Translations under genes and position numbers: made by a program
Assembly: GCA_910591455.2 (NCBI GenBank)
Contig: OU342806.1
Location: 13,175,426-13,239,425, forward strand
Origin: Pholis gunnellus
Taxonomy: Eukaryota > Chordata > Actinopteri > Perciformes > Pholidae
Length of the DNA: 64,000 bases
Reading direction: 5' to 3'
Shown here: piece after piece, positions 12,501 through 23,526 of the stretch
How the letters are laid out: each line of letters opens with the position of its first letter
How positions within the stretch are numbered: position 1 is the stretch's first letter
Notes under the pieces: generated by a model
The model's database searches: none
Told to the model about the DNA's origin: nothing
What the model saw: only the letters and a program-made list of their open reading frames with translations

Positions 12501-14721
12501 ACCAACAGTCTGGTTGGATGTTTTCTAAAAGTGTCATTTTAAGCTTCAAAATGACCACCTCTTATGTTATGTTGTTTCTTGGGTTTGGAAATTGTGTACG
12601 TTGCTTTGACTGTGACATTAATCCTAGCTGAAATGCTGGGTGATGACCAAAGCTTAGGGCAACAGGGTTCAGTGGCTTTCCACCCTGAGTAGGTGAGCTG
12701 TTAGTAGGGTTGAGAGGCATTGAGGGTAAATAGGTCATGGCACAGAAACACTGATCTGGTTAGAAGCAGTGAGGGGAGAGGAATAGGTTATGCATGCTGC
12801 ATTTGTAAAGAAAGGACACAGAAGCAAGAAAGCTTGGGGATTTCGGTGAGCGAACAAGGGCAGGAAAAGAACAATGGAGATGTCCGAAGGCAACCCGATG
12901 TGGTTGTAAAATATATTGTGTGTGTGTGTGTGTTTATGTTTGCACTTACATACCTATCTAATGCAACATTGATTTTAATGTGTAGAATTTTGTTTTGTAC
13001 TTTGTGCTCGAAAACAAACAAGATGGTCCAAGTGTGGATTGTACAGAATGATAGTACTTGAAATAACAATTTATGTTCATTTTGAAAGTCACACTACAAT
13101 TGTTGGATTTGTTTCTCAATTATTATAGAGAAAGCAAAAAAAGGCTTTTAAATCTTTAAAGATCCTTATATGCTGCTCTTTCTGAGACTGTATTTCTGAC
13201 AAAAAAATGTTGATCTGTAATTCATATCAACAATATATTGTATATAATTAAGACTATAGATAAGTTGATCTTATACTGCAGTCCTTGATATTAGTGCAGC
13301 CAAGGTACTTCTAATTTGCCGGTAAAACAGTATTCTCAATTAAAGTGTCCATGATTATGTTCTTCAGATTTGTATCACAAAGAAAGTTTAAATATTAATA
13401 ATGTTTAAGTTTAAAGCATCCTTTTTGAATAAAACACGCCTTTGTGATAAACGCTCATGATGTGAAAGAATCTGAACAGTATGGAAGTTCCCTCTGACAG
13501 GTAGACATCACTTTAAAATGAATGTGAAGCACATTAACAGTAATATTCCAGGAAACTACCATGAGAGTACATTTTTAGAAGTTTGGAAAAAGTGCATGAT
13601 TAATGTGATAATGCTAATTTACTCCCTCTTAAAAATCTGGTTACAGTCTGCTGAAAATGTTTTTTTTTATTTTTAAACACGCCTTAACACATGAACTATA
13701 ACCTGCAATTTGGAGCTATCTGAAAAGGACTAAAGGTTAAGGAATACCTTTCTTCTTGCTTCTCTACAATGCTTTCTGTTTGAGACAAGATAATATTTTT
13801 AACAATATGACATTTTTTTATGCATTCTCAAAAGATTTTGACTTTACAATTCAAAGCAGGTAGCTTCTAGAATGTTCTTGACTGAGGTGTAGTTTCTTTT
13901 AACAGTTGCAGTGCTACGGTTTTGTCATTGACAGTGAGTTTGCAGTTTTTACAATTTGTTCCTAATGGGCAGCCGTCATAGCTATATCCCATCTTGGTAA
14001 TGGGCCCAACTGGCTATTGTTCATAATAGGATTCGATTGGTCCGAATGGTCTCAGATCCTGATTTATTGGCGTACGTGCCTGTCTCTGCCCTTGACTTGA
14101 GGCGTACATTACCTGCCTTTACCTCTGCCTCCATCTTTTTGCAGTAATAGACGAAGCAGAAATTAACTAATAATTTCGCAGTCTTTCCATTTGCTTAGTG
14201 GGAGGCAATCCTAGGCCAACCACTTCTACAGACTAATCAGCTCAGAGCAGAGGTGGCAAGTGTGTGTAAATGTCCAGGATTTAAAATTTGCTTTTGTTCA
14301 GCAGTGCTCTCACTCCCTCACTGACTCCTGCTTTTTTTACTTTACAATTTCCCCTCTCATTAATTCTTTATCCTTTGTTTCTTCAGCCTGATTGTCCTAG
14401 CTTCTTGTCTCCTTCTGTAGCTCTTCCTCTCCCTCTCAATCCTGCACTAATATGCCCTCACTTGTCTCTCGCCTTTTCAATCTTTTCCCACTTTTCCTCT
14501 TACTCTGGTTTCTCCCTCTCCCTCACTCATTTCTACTCCCTCCATTCTCTCCAGCCCTCTCTCCCTGTCCTCTGTAATAGCCTCGTGTTTCTACTGGCTC
14601 CATCTGCCACGACCATGAAGGGCACAATGCCCGCTGCTCAGCTCAAACCTCGGAGCTGCCACTCTGGCTACTGGACTGAACATACTGGCATATGTGTTGT
14701 TAAGAAGAATGGCACTACACG
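9521..14721. other. No supported gene
   Basis: AT-rich unique sequence with scattered short frames. The interval about 11090-11310 is noticeably less AT-rich and of high complexity, so it could be a conserved non-coding element. A (GT)8-type tract lies at 12917-12933. The plus-strand frame at 14288-14830 is long only because the DNA is a CT-rich low-complexity tract; its Leu/Ser/Pro-rich translation has no domain. Confidence 0.55.
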
Positions 14722-14742
14722 ACACACACACACACACACACA
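14722..14742. repeat. (CA)10 microsatellite
   Basis: Pure CA dinucleotide run immediately downstream of the CT-rich tract. Confidence 0.95.
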
Positions 14743-15084
14743 TAACACAGACAGAGATGCACAGCCAGGTGGTGGTGCCATGCATATGCATTCTCAGGAA
14801 TTGTGTGTGCTTCTGTGTCCAAGTATTTGAGAGCATAGCACTCATACAGTTTTTGCACTCACACACTAACTTTCTGATAAACTCAAAATATACCGTTTTC
14901 GGACAGCAACATATTTTTAGGTGGTGATGCGAATAGCATGATGTTCTCATATGGGGTAGATACCGTATCCCTCATATTGTTAGAATCCAGCGAAAGAAGA
15001 AGGAAGTGTGACTGTGTTTAAAAATGGGCACATTGACACTTTTTTGTAAATACAAACCACCATTGCCCACAGCAGCAGTAACTG

Positions 15085-15320
15085 CTATATGATAGTTTTG
15101 GTGCTATGCCGTTGTTCCGACGGCCCAACAAACAGAACCCCAATGGTCCGAAAAATGTCCCATTGGACCTTTAGACCATTTGTCCGACAGTCCATTATTC
15201 CAAAAACATACTCCTATTCTTCTGTAAGCCTATTGCTCCGAAAATACAAACTCCAACCAAGAACAATCACAGCTCTTGTGCTGCATGTAAATAATTCAAT
15301 ATTTCATCAAGTCCAATAGA
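15085..15320 (+). repeat. Dispersed repeat X, copy 1: TCCGA-motif repeat
   Basis: This segment is homologous, in the same orientation, to 32155-32345. Both copies carry the words AAAAATGTCCCATT, TTTGTCCGACAG and CCAAAAACA in the same order with similar spacing, and both are followed by more diverged sequence. Inside each copy a short word of the form CCATTxxTCCGA recurs roughly every 25-55 bases (TCCGA/TCCG at about 15116, 15147, 15183 and 15237), so the element looks built from a degenerate short tandem unit. Parallel open frames (RKMSHWTFRPFVRQ here, LKMSHLTESSFVRQ in copy 2) reflect shared ancestry and need not mean coding. I cannot assign a family. Confidence 0.75.
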
Positions 15321-15403
15321 TGTTTAGCCACAAAGTGACTTTATTTTGATCCTTTGCGGACAAGAGAATATGATGGCAAAACTTGTTTTACAGTGGTGTA
15401 ACC

Positions 15404-16045
15404 CAGTGGTTCTCAAACCTTTTCTGTCACGCTTCACTTTGGAGGAAGAAAAATGTTCATGCCCCACCGCCCCAAACAAAATTGTAACAAAATGGTCAAT
15501 GTTGAACTTTTGTTGAAATAACAACATTTTGTGACTCCTCCATCTGTGGTTTTTCAAATAATAGAATGAAGAAGATTGCAATCACTTTCAAGTAAACCAG
15601 ATTGCTCCATCAGACAAAAACAAAGACAATGTGCAATCCCTTTGTTAGAACAATGCAAATAAAGTTCTATCTGTGCAAAAAATAACTAATATTTGGCAAC
15701 AAATAGCTTATTGTGGCTGCAATTAACCTGTTTTGCACTGAATGTCTTTTCAAGATAATAACAATAAAGTGCAACCTGTGAAAAACTAAACAAAACAAGT
15801 TAAAATATTTGGCAATAAAGAGTTTTGCTGAGTTTTACACTGCATATAAAATATCGTGCAACCTGTGCAAAAGTAAACAAAATGAGTGCAGATATGTGTG
15901 AGCCATCAAGTTTTATCAGTATTAGTGGCTGCAATGAGCGACTTTTGCTCGCGGAGTGATATAAAAGCGCTCGTCAAAGTAAAATACGCGCACAGCTGTT
16001 TGATTTTCGCGCGTGCATGGATCTAATTTGCGCCCTCGGATTTTG
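15404..16045 (+). mobile_element. hAT-type DNA transposon fragment, copy 1 (left end, subterminal repeats, possible promoter)
   Basis: It starts with the terminal sequence CAGTGGTTCTCAAACCTTTT at 15404 and matches, inverted, the end of the complete element at 30182-30920 over about 330 bases, to roughly 15740. Beyond that, this copy carries sequence absent from the other: two more degenerate units of an approximately 100-bp repeat (TGCAACCTGTG..AAACAAAA..ATATTTGGCAA), then a CpG-rich stretch from about 15945 with a TATA-like TATAAAAGCG near 15960. No right terminus or matching 8-bp duplication is visible, so the copy is truncated or its right half has decayed. Its right boundary is a guess. 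No transposase domain is recognisable. Confidence 0.7.
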
Positions 16046-18439
16046 ACAGTGATTTGCCTTAATACATGTGCATCACCTCCTCTCACACACATGCACACGA
16101 ACACACACACAAACCCCTGTGTATGCATGCCAGTTTAGCTTCCCTAGCTCATCGATGACCTGGTGTTCTCAATTGAGCACTCTCCCTGCCTTAACCTGAA
16201 ATCAATAGGCACAAGTGGGGGAAACCTGGACTCAGCTACGCTGTCTAATTATAATGTGTTCAGATTAAGAACAAGAGGACACATGCATGCTCATAGACGG
16301 ATGTGCACAGAGACGGATGTAAGACAATCCTGATCTGAACAGGGCAGCAGTGCCACAGTGTTGAGACAGTCAATTGGCCTGACCTTGGACTGTCTGAAAT
16401 TTGAACAGTTTGGTGAGGCATATTGTGTGTACATGTGTGACCGACGAAATCAGGTGTTGGGGAAATTCTACCGAAACCCAATTGACATGTTGCAAATAAT
16501 ATGAAGTATAGTTTTATTCTGAAGGCTGTAAACATATTTCACAAACTGATTAACATTTAGCAGGATGTAACTGATATACTTTAGCTCCTTATGGTTTCCT
16601 ACTGCAGACTCGCAGAAACAAAACTTGTGTACATATGAAGAATCTCCCCACACAGTGCCCACTTTTCACAACTATTTAATTGCACAGCACTCGCTTTGCC
16701 AAGTCAACAGTATTTATTTAACCAGACGCGCATTATATTTGGAATTGTTCACATCATTACTTTATTGGAAAAAAAAAAAGAGTGAAAAAAAATCAAAGCT
16801 TTATTTCTATTTTAGGAAATAAAATGTAGTTTGGCCCTTTCAAATTCATTACATTTTAATGCTGCCAAAAACACAGCTATGAATGTTCATATATACCTCT
16901 TTTGGGGTTATTTTATGTGTGAGTGAAAGTATATAGAGTATATAAGAGTATATAGAATAAGTGTGTGCTTTTAGGTATGGGGCTTTAGGTAACAGGATTT
17001 TGTGTGTGTGTGTAACTGCTTGTCTTTTTCTCTGTACTTTCCAACAAGCAAAGTTTAAATGTGTTTGTGTGCCTGCGTCTTCCTTTGATGTGTCAGTTCT
17101 TTTATATTTCTATCCACCTCGTTACTATAGTCACCCGCTTCAAAGCACAGCGCTCTCCAGTCTGGTTGCCAATGGATACATAACACATCACTTGATACAC
17201 CAGCATCATTTCATTCTTCTCGCAACGCTACTCATATTAAAACCACTTAAGTGACATGAACTGCATTTATCATATCTACAACCATTATAGCTAGATTCAT
17301 TCATACTGTCTTACAGAGTCTACCAATAACATTACACTTTTTCTCTTCTGTAACAAACAGGATAAACAGCTAAGAGTGACATAGATAGAATATCAATTTA
17401 CGAATGATAGATATGAGTCAGTGTCTGGCATCATTAAAAATCTGGCTCTCTGTTCCACCCCCGACATAACACTAGAAAGGGCTTCTGTAAGAAAAAACAC
17501 AAGCTATAGGTTCAAATGGGTTTGTTAAAATCCTGAAATGACTAAACTTGGCCCAAGGGACTGTTAGAATAAGTGTTTGGATTTTAAAATGATTTTTATA
17601 AAAGAGAACACAATAGCAGCCAGGGGAAAATCAGATTATTAGGATCACTATGCAAATGTGTACTTGAGCGATGCGCTGATATCCTTGCCATCTTTCTGCA
17701 GAAGTGGCTTGGAGAGTAAGAAGTAACTCTGCCTTTAGGGCATCTATATCGCTCTGCCAGCATGCTAATATTAGCAGTGGCATAGTAAATATCTCCAATT
17801 TTTTTCTATATACAGTGTGTACTGCACATACGTGTGTTGCGTGGTACCATGGGGGTGTGTGATCACATCAAAGTGGGATGTATTATAATTGCTGTCAGCT
17901 CATGAAGCAATCTTCATTTTACATACACACATACACACACTTAATATCCAGTCAAACGTAGGATATTCCATGTGCTGAGGGAAATGGATATCTCTTGCAG
18001 CACTTTGATTACAGTAATGTCCACATCCTATACATACTAATGGAACAGAAATATGTCATGTGCTTCGGGCTTGTGTAAATAAAAAAAGCCCATCATTCTC
18101 ATCACTGTCCCCAGACACTGCTAGGATTCGAAAAAGGGTTTTAGGGGAAACATGTAATTGACAGGCTCCTTTTGACCAAGGCTTTTATCTTTCCCTGCGT
18201 TATCACACGGTAGCTTCACAGTGTTGCATGGGTGATAAATATTATGGCTGCCTTATGCAAAACTGGGATTCTTGGTACTAGATATTTTTGTTGTGTTTTA
18301 GGCTGATGTTATAGTGAGCAATGGAGACATGAATGGCGAGGACAATAACAAGGAAGTGTTATGTGTAATGTTTGCATACCATTTTATTTATACCCGTATT
18401 CTGTTGGGTTGGCTAACTTTGCTAACGTGCCTTATGTGC
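16046..18439. other. No supported gene
   Basis: AT-rich unique sequence with short tracts of CA and GT. An octamer-like ATGCAAAT lies near 17650 in a high-complexity stretch (about 17630-17780) that could be conserved non-coding DNA. I found no repeat family here. Confidence 0.5.
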
Positions 18440-18570
18440 ATGGTTTAAATGTGCAATAATTGGTTTTCTGGCCACTTTGGGGCAGCACAACAGAATGTAA
18501 ACACAGTATAGACAAATGGCAAATGTGTGAGAAAACTGTGGCTTTTGCGAGGTCCTCCTGCGAACGTGTT
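18440..18570 (+). repeat. Possible dispersed repeat fragment
   Basis: The phrase around GGCCACTTTGGGGCAGCACA (about 18470) resembles, from memory, a common teleost interspersed repeat. Only this short core is recognisable and no second copy lies in the window. Confidence 0.25.
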
Positions 18571-19059
18571 TGTTGGGTTGTAAATCCACTCGGATTGAAA
18601 AGTACCGTAGCTTGTAAGTGTCCTGTCGTGCTATGGTGTTGTGTTACTGCCTTGGTTCGGCAACTCAGGTTAACAAATCCAACGTAGTTCCAAACACCAA
18701 GACGCTCAGTTGCAAATAAAACACTTCTCTGACACTGTCAGCCAGGAATACCGTTCGTAGTTGCTGGACTGAATGTGGCGCACAAATCCTTTTCCTGGCT
18801 GGGTCAAGGCTGATGTCTAGCTTTTATTGAAATGTCCTTCTCAAGAAATCCGTTTCTCCTCCTCCTTCAGTCATTGAGTGTTAAAAAAAAGAAATCGTAC
18901 TACTGCAAGCTAGCTTCACAACAGTCACACTAGCCCACTCACCAGTCAAGCCGCATGTTAATGCTGACGTACTTGTAGGCCAGAAATTCTGGCATGTCAA
19001 AGAATACGCCCACCATGTCTAACAAGAAATCTGATCGGTTGAAGACTATGACAATCAAC

Positions 19060-19091
19060 AATATCGTCCCCATTTACTTGGGGACGATATT
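19060..19091. repeat. Perfect hairpin, 13-bp arms with a 6-nt loop
   Basis: The left arm AATATCGTCCCCA (19060-19072) and its exact reverse complement (19079-19091) enclose TTTACT. The stem has 5 consecutive G:C pairs next to the loop. No U-run follows that would suggest a polymerase III terminator. The surrounding 18.6-19.1 kb is less AT-rich than its flanks and may be a small transposon relic. Confidence 0.9.
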
Positions 19092-22000
19092 ACAACTGCA
19101 AATGGATTCACTTGTAATTCTGCAGGCCTCGGGCAGATTTTTTTACCTAGAGACAGTATTGGGGTGAAATCCATAATAGTTATGAATAAAAAAAGCTCCC
19201 CTAACCTGAACAAAGTGTTCATCACCTTCCCACAAAATACAGTTGCAGAACACACAGCAGCCTGTTTGTAGAAACCAAACATGGAATATTACACTTGGGA
19301 AAGAGACTTTGTGACTGCTAGGCACAATGTTAGCTAGAATGTACTAACAACTAGTTGTCAATATATCGTTGCAACAGTTCGACAGAGACAAATTCTCAGC
19401 ACATTCATTGTAAGTAACACCCCTGCCTATTTCATATGCACTCTGTATCCTCACAATTCATACGTGCTTCGTTCTTTTATTTATTTCTGCCAGAGCAGCC
19501 TCAGATGAACCCTGCTTTACTTTGGAATGGGACATCTCCATCTTCATGCCCCAGTGTCTAATGAGTTGAGAGATAAGTGGCAAAAGTGTGCTTAAATGAA
19601 ACTGCCTTATTATAGTATTTGGTTAATGACCCCCCCACAACCTCTTCTGTTCCTCTGTTCTTCCATCCTTCGTCCCCCTCAGGTGTTGTCGTTGACATGT
19701 GGAAAGAAAATAATTGATGGTGTGCTCATCACACACAAACAACCACAGGGTTTATGGGGGAATACTATGATGCTTCACACATTGGCAGTCTTGAGCACAC
19801 ACACTTTAAGTTTGTTTTAAGTTAAGGGGCAGTCAATCTTTTTCATTTGCAGCCCTAGGGATCCGTTGTCTCCACTGACGTTAAAGATTGTCCCACCCTT
19901 CTCTCCATATCAGCAACTGCAAGCAGGCAAATTCATCCACAGGTACCTGGGCATGTATAAAAAATATATTTGGATCCAATGTATTCTGTTTGTAGGCGTG
20001 TACAGGTAAAGCAAATTCTACAGTGGGCTTGTCAGCGAATAGAAGAATGCTGGCTGCAGCTCCCTGGAGTATTTGAGTTTCAGAGCTGATCATTCATGAA
20101 TTATTGTAATACCAACATTACTGATGGAGCAAAAATGCTTTACCAAAGTCAAATATTAAAAGTGCAACAGACAGTTTGTACTATATCAACGACTGAGGAA
20201 TAGAGGTCCATTGTGTCAATGGAAAAGAGTAAACTATATGATTCTATCAGGTTAGTGATATAAAGAGCAAAATGTAAGTGTGACCTCATGTAAACCCTGC
20301 ATTTCCTGTTTTTAAGCTACCTTCTACTCTTATATAAAATAATGCATTATTATAGTATACAGTACAGTACACTTAAAAATGCAGTCTAAATGACTATATT
20401 TGTACGTTATCTTAAATTACTATAGCATGCAATTTCTTGATCATAAAGTTTATGATGTTCAAATAAATAAGTATAATCCTGTGTCAAATAATATCATCAA
20501 TACACAGATCTTTTGCTTGTGACTAAGTACAGTGTAACACAAGCACCCACATACCATGTGGTACCATGTGCAGCCACAAAAAGGTTTGTGTAGTGCATGA
20601 TAGCCCTGTGGAGGTAAAGTACTACAGCGATTTAGTATTACAACTCTATAAAATTGGGGGACTCACAAGACACACAATTTTAGAGAATGTTCAAAATGTA
20701 TGCAGCATCAGCTTTACTTTTAGTTCATATTATGATTCCAGCCTCAAAGAGTGTATCCTACAATTTCCATAATGGAATTTAATGTTGTCTGTCATTAGAC
20801 CTTCCCTGCCTGTGTAAATGGCTTCATCTTTCAAACATCCCGACCCCAGACCATGTCACGATCACCCTAATGACATTATTATGACATCATCATATTATTT
20901 TTCTCTGCCTTTGAATCTTCGGCTCACTCTAAAGTCACCGAAGATGATACCCAGCTGTTTTTACAGGTAGTAGTAGTCCACACCATGATGTGGAAACTCT
21001 TCTGTCTGTGAAAAATTGGTGGAGTAATATTATATTTGATTTATTATTCATTTTGACTTTGAGAAATATTCATGGGGAATAACCTTAGGAATATAAATTT
21101 ATTTTAGTGATGACTGTTGATGCATGTACTGCTGGTGCATAATATTCTAGTCAAAGTCTAACATGAAACCTTGAAACCATGAAATGCTGAAAAGCAAAAC
21201 CAATGACGAAACAGTTGGTTTGTGTCGAAATCCATCATAGAAGATTCATTTATTTCAACCTCCAATTATCCTGCCATGGCAAATGTATGGTTGTTATAAA
21301 AATGTCATTTAAAGCAGAAAACCATACAGTACAATAAAAGTGAAGAGTAAAGGGAAAGATGACAAGAGTGATGAACAACAGGTGCAGGATAATGAAGGTG
21401 AAAATTGCAAGTGAGTATTAAAGAAGTGAAACGGGGGGAGAGAGGGGAAGATTGGTACTCGCTGTGTGATGTCTCTCACCTGCCCCCTGGTCTGCCATAC
21501 GCTTGACATGACGTTAACAGAAAGATCAAGACATCATATTGGCATCCTGCCTCTGCATCTCCCAACAGCCCTCCCTCTTGTCTGTCTCCATCAGTGTCTC
21601 ATTTCCTCTCTCTCTTTCACTACTTTGCCACACTCTCCTTTGTTATTTCCTGCTTTGTCTCTTTTTTGTTTTTATCGTTCACGTTCTTGCTGATAACATC
21701 TCCATCCTATTTCTCTACATATTTCTCATTAAATATCCCCCTCACCTTCTTTCCTCTTGCCCTAATTTAATTGTACCTGCTTCCACTCTCTCCTCCACCT
21801 CTTCTGTATCACATTTCCTGTTCATCCCCTCTTCTAAATCACTGACTTTTCCACAGTCTCTAACTTTTTGCATTCCAAATCTTCTCATGCAATATGATGG
21901 CACATACAATTTAAACAAATTGCACTGGTCGCATAGTTGGGCTACAACAAGGAACAACAGCATCCCATCTTCATTAGTTTGGACAATAACGATTACCCAA

Positions 22001-23526
22001 ATTACATAATTTTCGTCTTCAAGAATGATCAGCAGTGGTAAAAGACATATTAAACGCCAGCTAAAGAGCACTCTATGATCAAAAAAGGTCAAATCATTCT
22101 CCTGTATGAAGTCAACACAGATGAGCTTTATCAACAGTATAGCAGCATCACCTTGTGAGACATCTGGGTTTGCAAGTTCAGATTTTGTATGCTTCCGTTT
22201 GAAACTTTATATACAAAATTGCATACCACAAATCACAGCCAAACTGAGATAATAAAACAGGCCTAGGGTATAATGTCAGCCCGGGCCAGTCTCTGCACAC
22301 TATCAACAGATCACGTATAATAGTGTTGTGCTGAAATATATGTTTTTGATTATTTATGCCAGTAACATACCTTTTGTTTGTTAGTTTATGACTACACACA
22401 AGAAACAGCATCAATACCAAAAAATAGTTAAAAACAGCCAAAAGTTATTCAATTGCACTCCCATAATTAAGGCAACATGAATAAATATTAATATATATAT
22501 ATTATTGTTCTGCACTTTTAGAGTGTTTGTTTTTCACCAAGCATTTCCTCAGCGCTCTGACTTTTCAATAGTATTTCTATCCATCCATATCTCCTGCATA
22601 GCTACAATGAATGACTAAGTATTGATCACATGTATTAGTTTTTCAAAAACATGGAATCAACCTGTAAATCAACTTATTTTTTATTTTATTTTTAAATGTA
22701 AAGTATGTTAGTTGTGTAGTGTCAGTTTTGTTGTTGCTAGTAGAGCATGACAACAGCGTGGCGATCTCTAGAAACACCCTCTGAAGTCCAATCAGCAAAA
22801 ACCAGTGTGGGTATGCAGAGCCTATCAGAATCAAGCTGATGAACTACCTGGTGATCAGTTGAGCCTGGAACTCCAGCTCAGTCAGACTTTTGACAAAAAA
22901 ATGTCAGTTCTAGAACTTCTTCATATTTTCCCACATGCCCTCTCATTCACTGGTTATTTTTACTCCTTCATTCAGTCTTTCATTGTAGCTGTATTTTTGT
23001 TCTTTAAATAATGCAGGTTCTTTGACATTTTTTGAACATTTTTAGAAAATGTATCTTCAGTGATGATTTATTGATTTATATATTTATAAATGTGTATATT
23101 CTATTCCCATTAATACTCATAATGATCGTCACTTAAAGTTGAAAACCTCATCCCTAAACTCAGGCTCGTTCTCTCTCTTCCCTGCCTTCACTCTTGCCTG
23201 GCTTTCAAACTCGTCAAGTGCTCTTTGGGTGGCGCCTCATTTCCATTTTGATTTCTCTTTGCCTTTGTAGTGGTTCATCATCTCCCCGTCTCGCGGCCTC
23301 CCTACCCTCGACCCCTGTCTCTTGACTCCCCCCGGCTTTCATCTCTACCCTTCTTCATCCTGTCCTCGTGGCTTGTTTATCTATTGGCATGTTTGTACAG
23401 ACGGCCACTGACCCATTAACCGCACCAAACAGTGCCTTGTCTCATCTTTGTCAAGATTAGAGAACATGGCTCAGATGTCTAGAGGCTGATTTTACATTTG
23501 AGCTTTCTTTCCTACCAGTATATTAT
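19092..23526. other. No supported gene
   Basis: AT-rich unique sequence. The frames at 21539-22009 (plus) and 21742-22134 (minus) come from a CT-rich tract at about 21540-21850 and have no domain. AT dinucleotide patches occur near 22485. Confidence 0.55.

Noticed and set aside
14288..14830. 180-codon plus-strand ORF, the longest in the window
   Set aside because: It reads through a CT-rich low-complexity tract and ends in a CA microsatellite. The translation is Leu/Ser/Pro-rich with no domain.
21539..22134. Overlapping 156- and 130-codon ORFs on opposite strands
   Set aside because: Both derive from the same CT-rich tract, and neither resembles a protein family.
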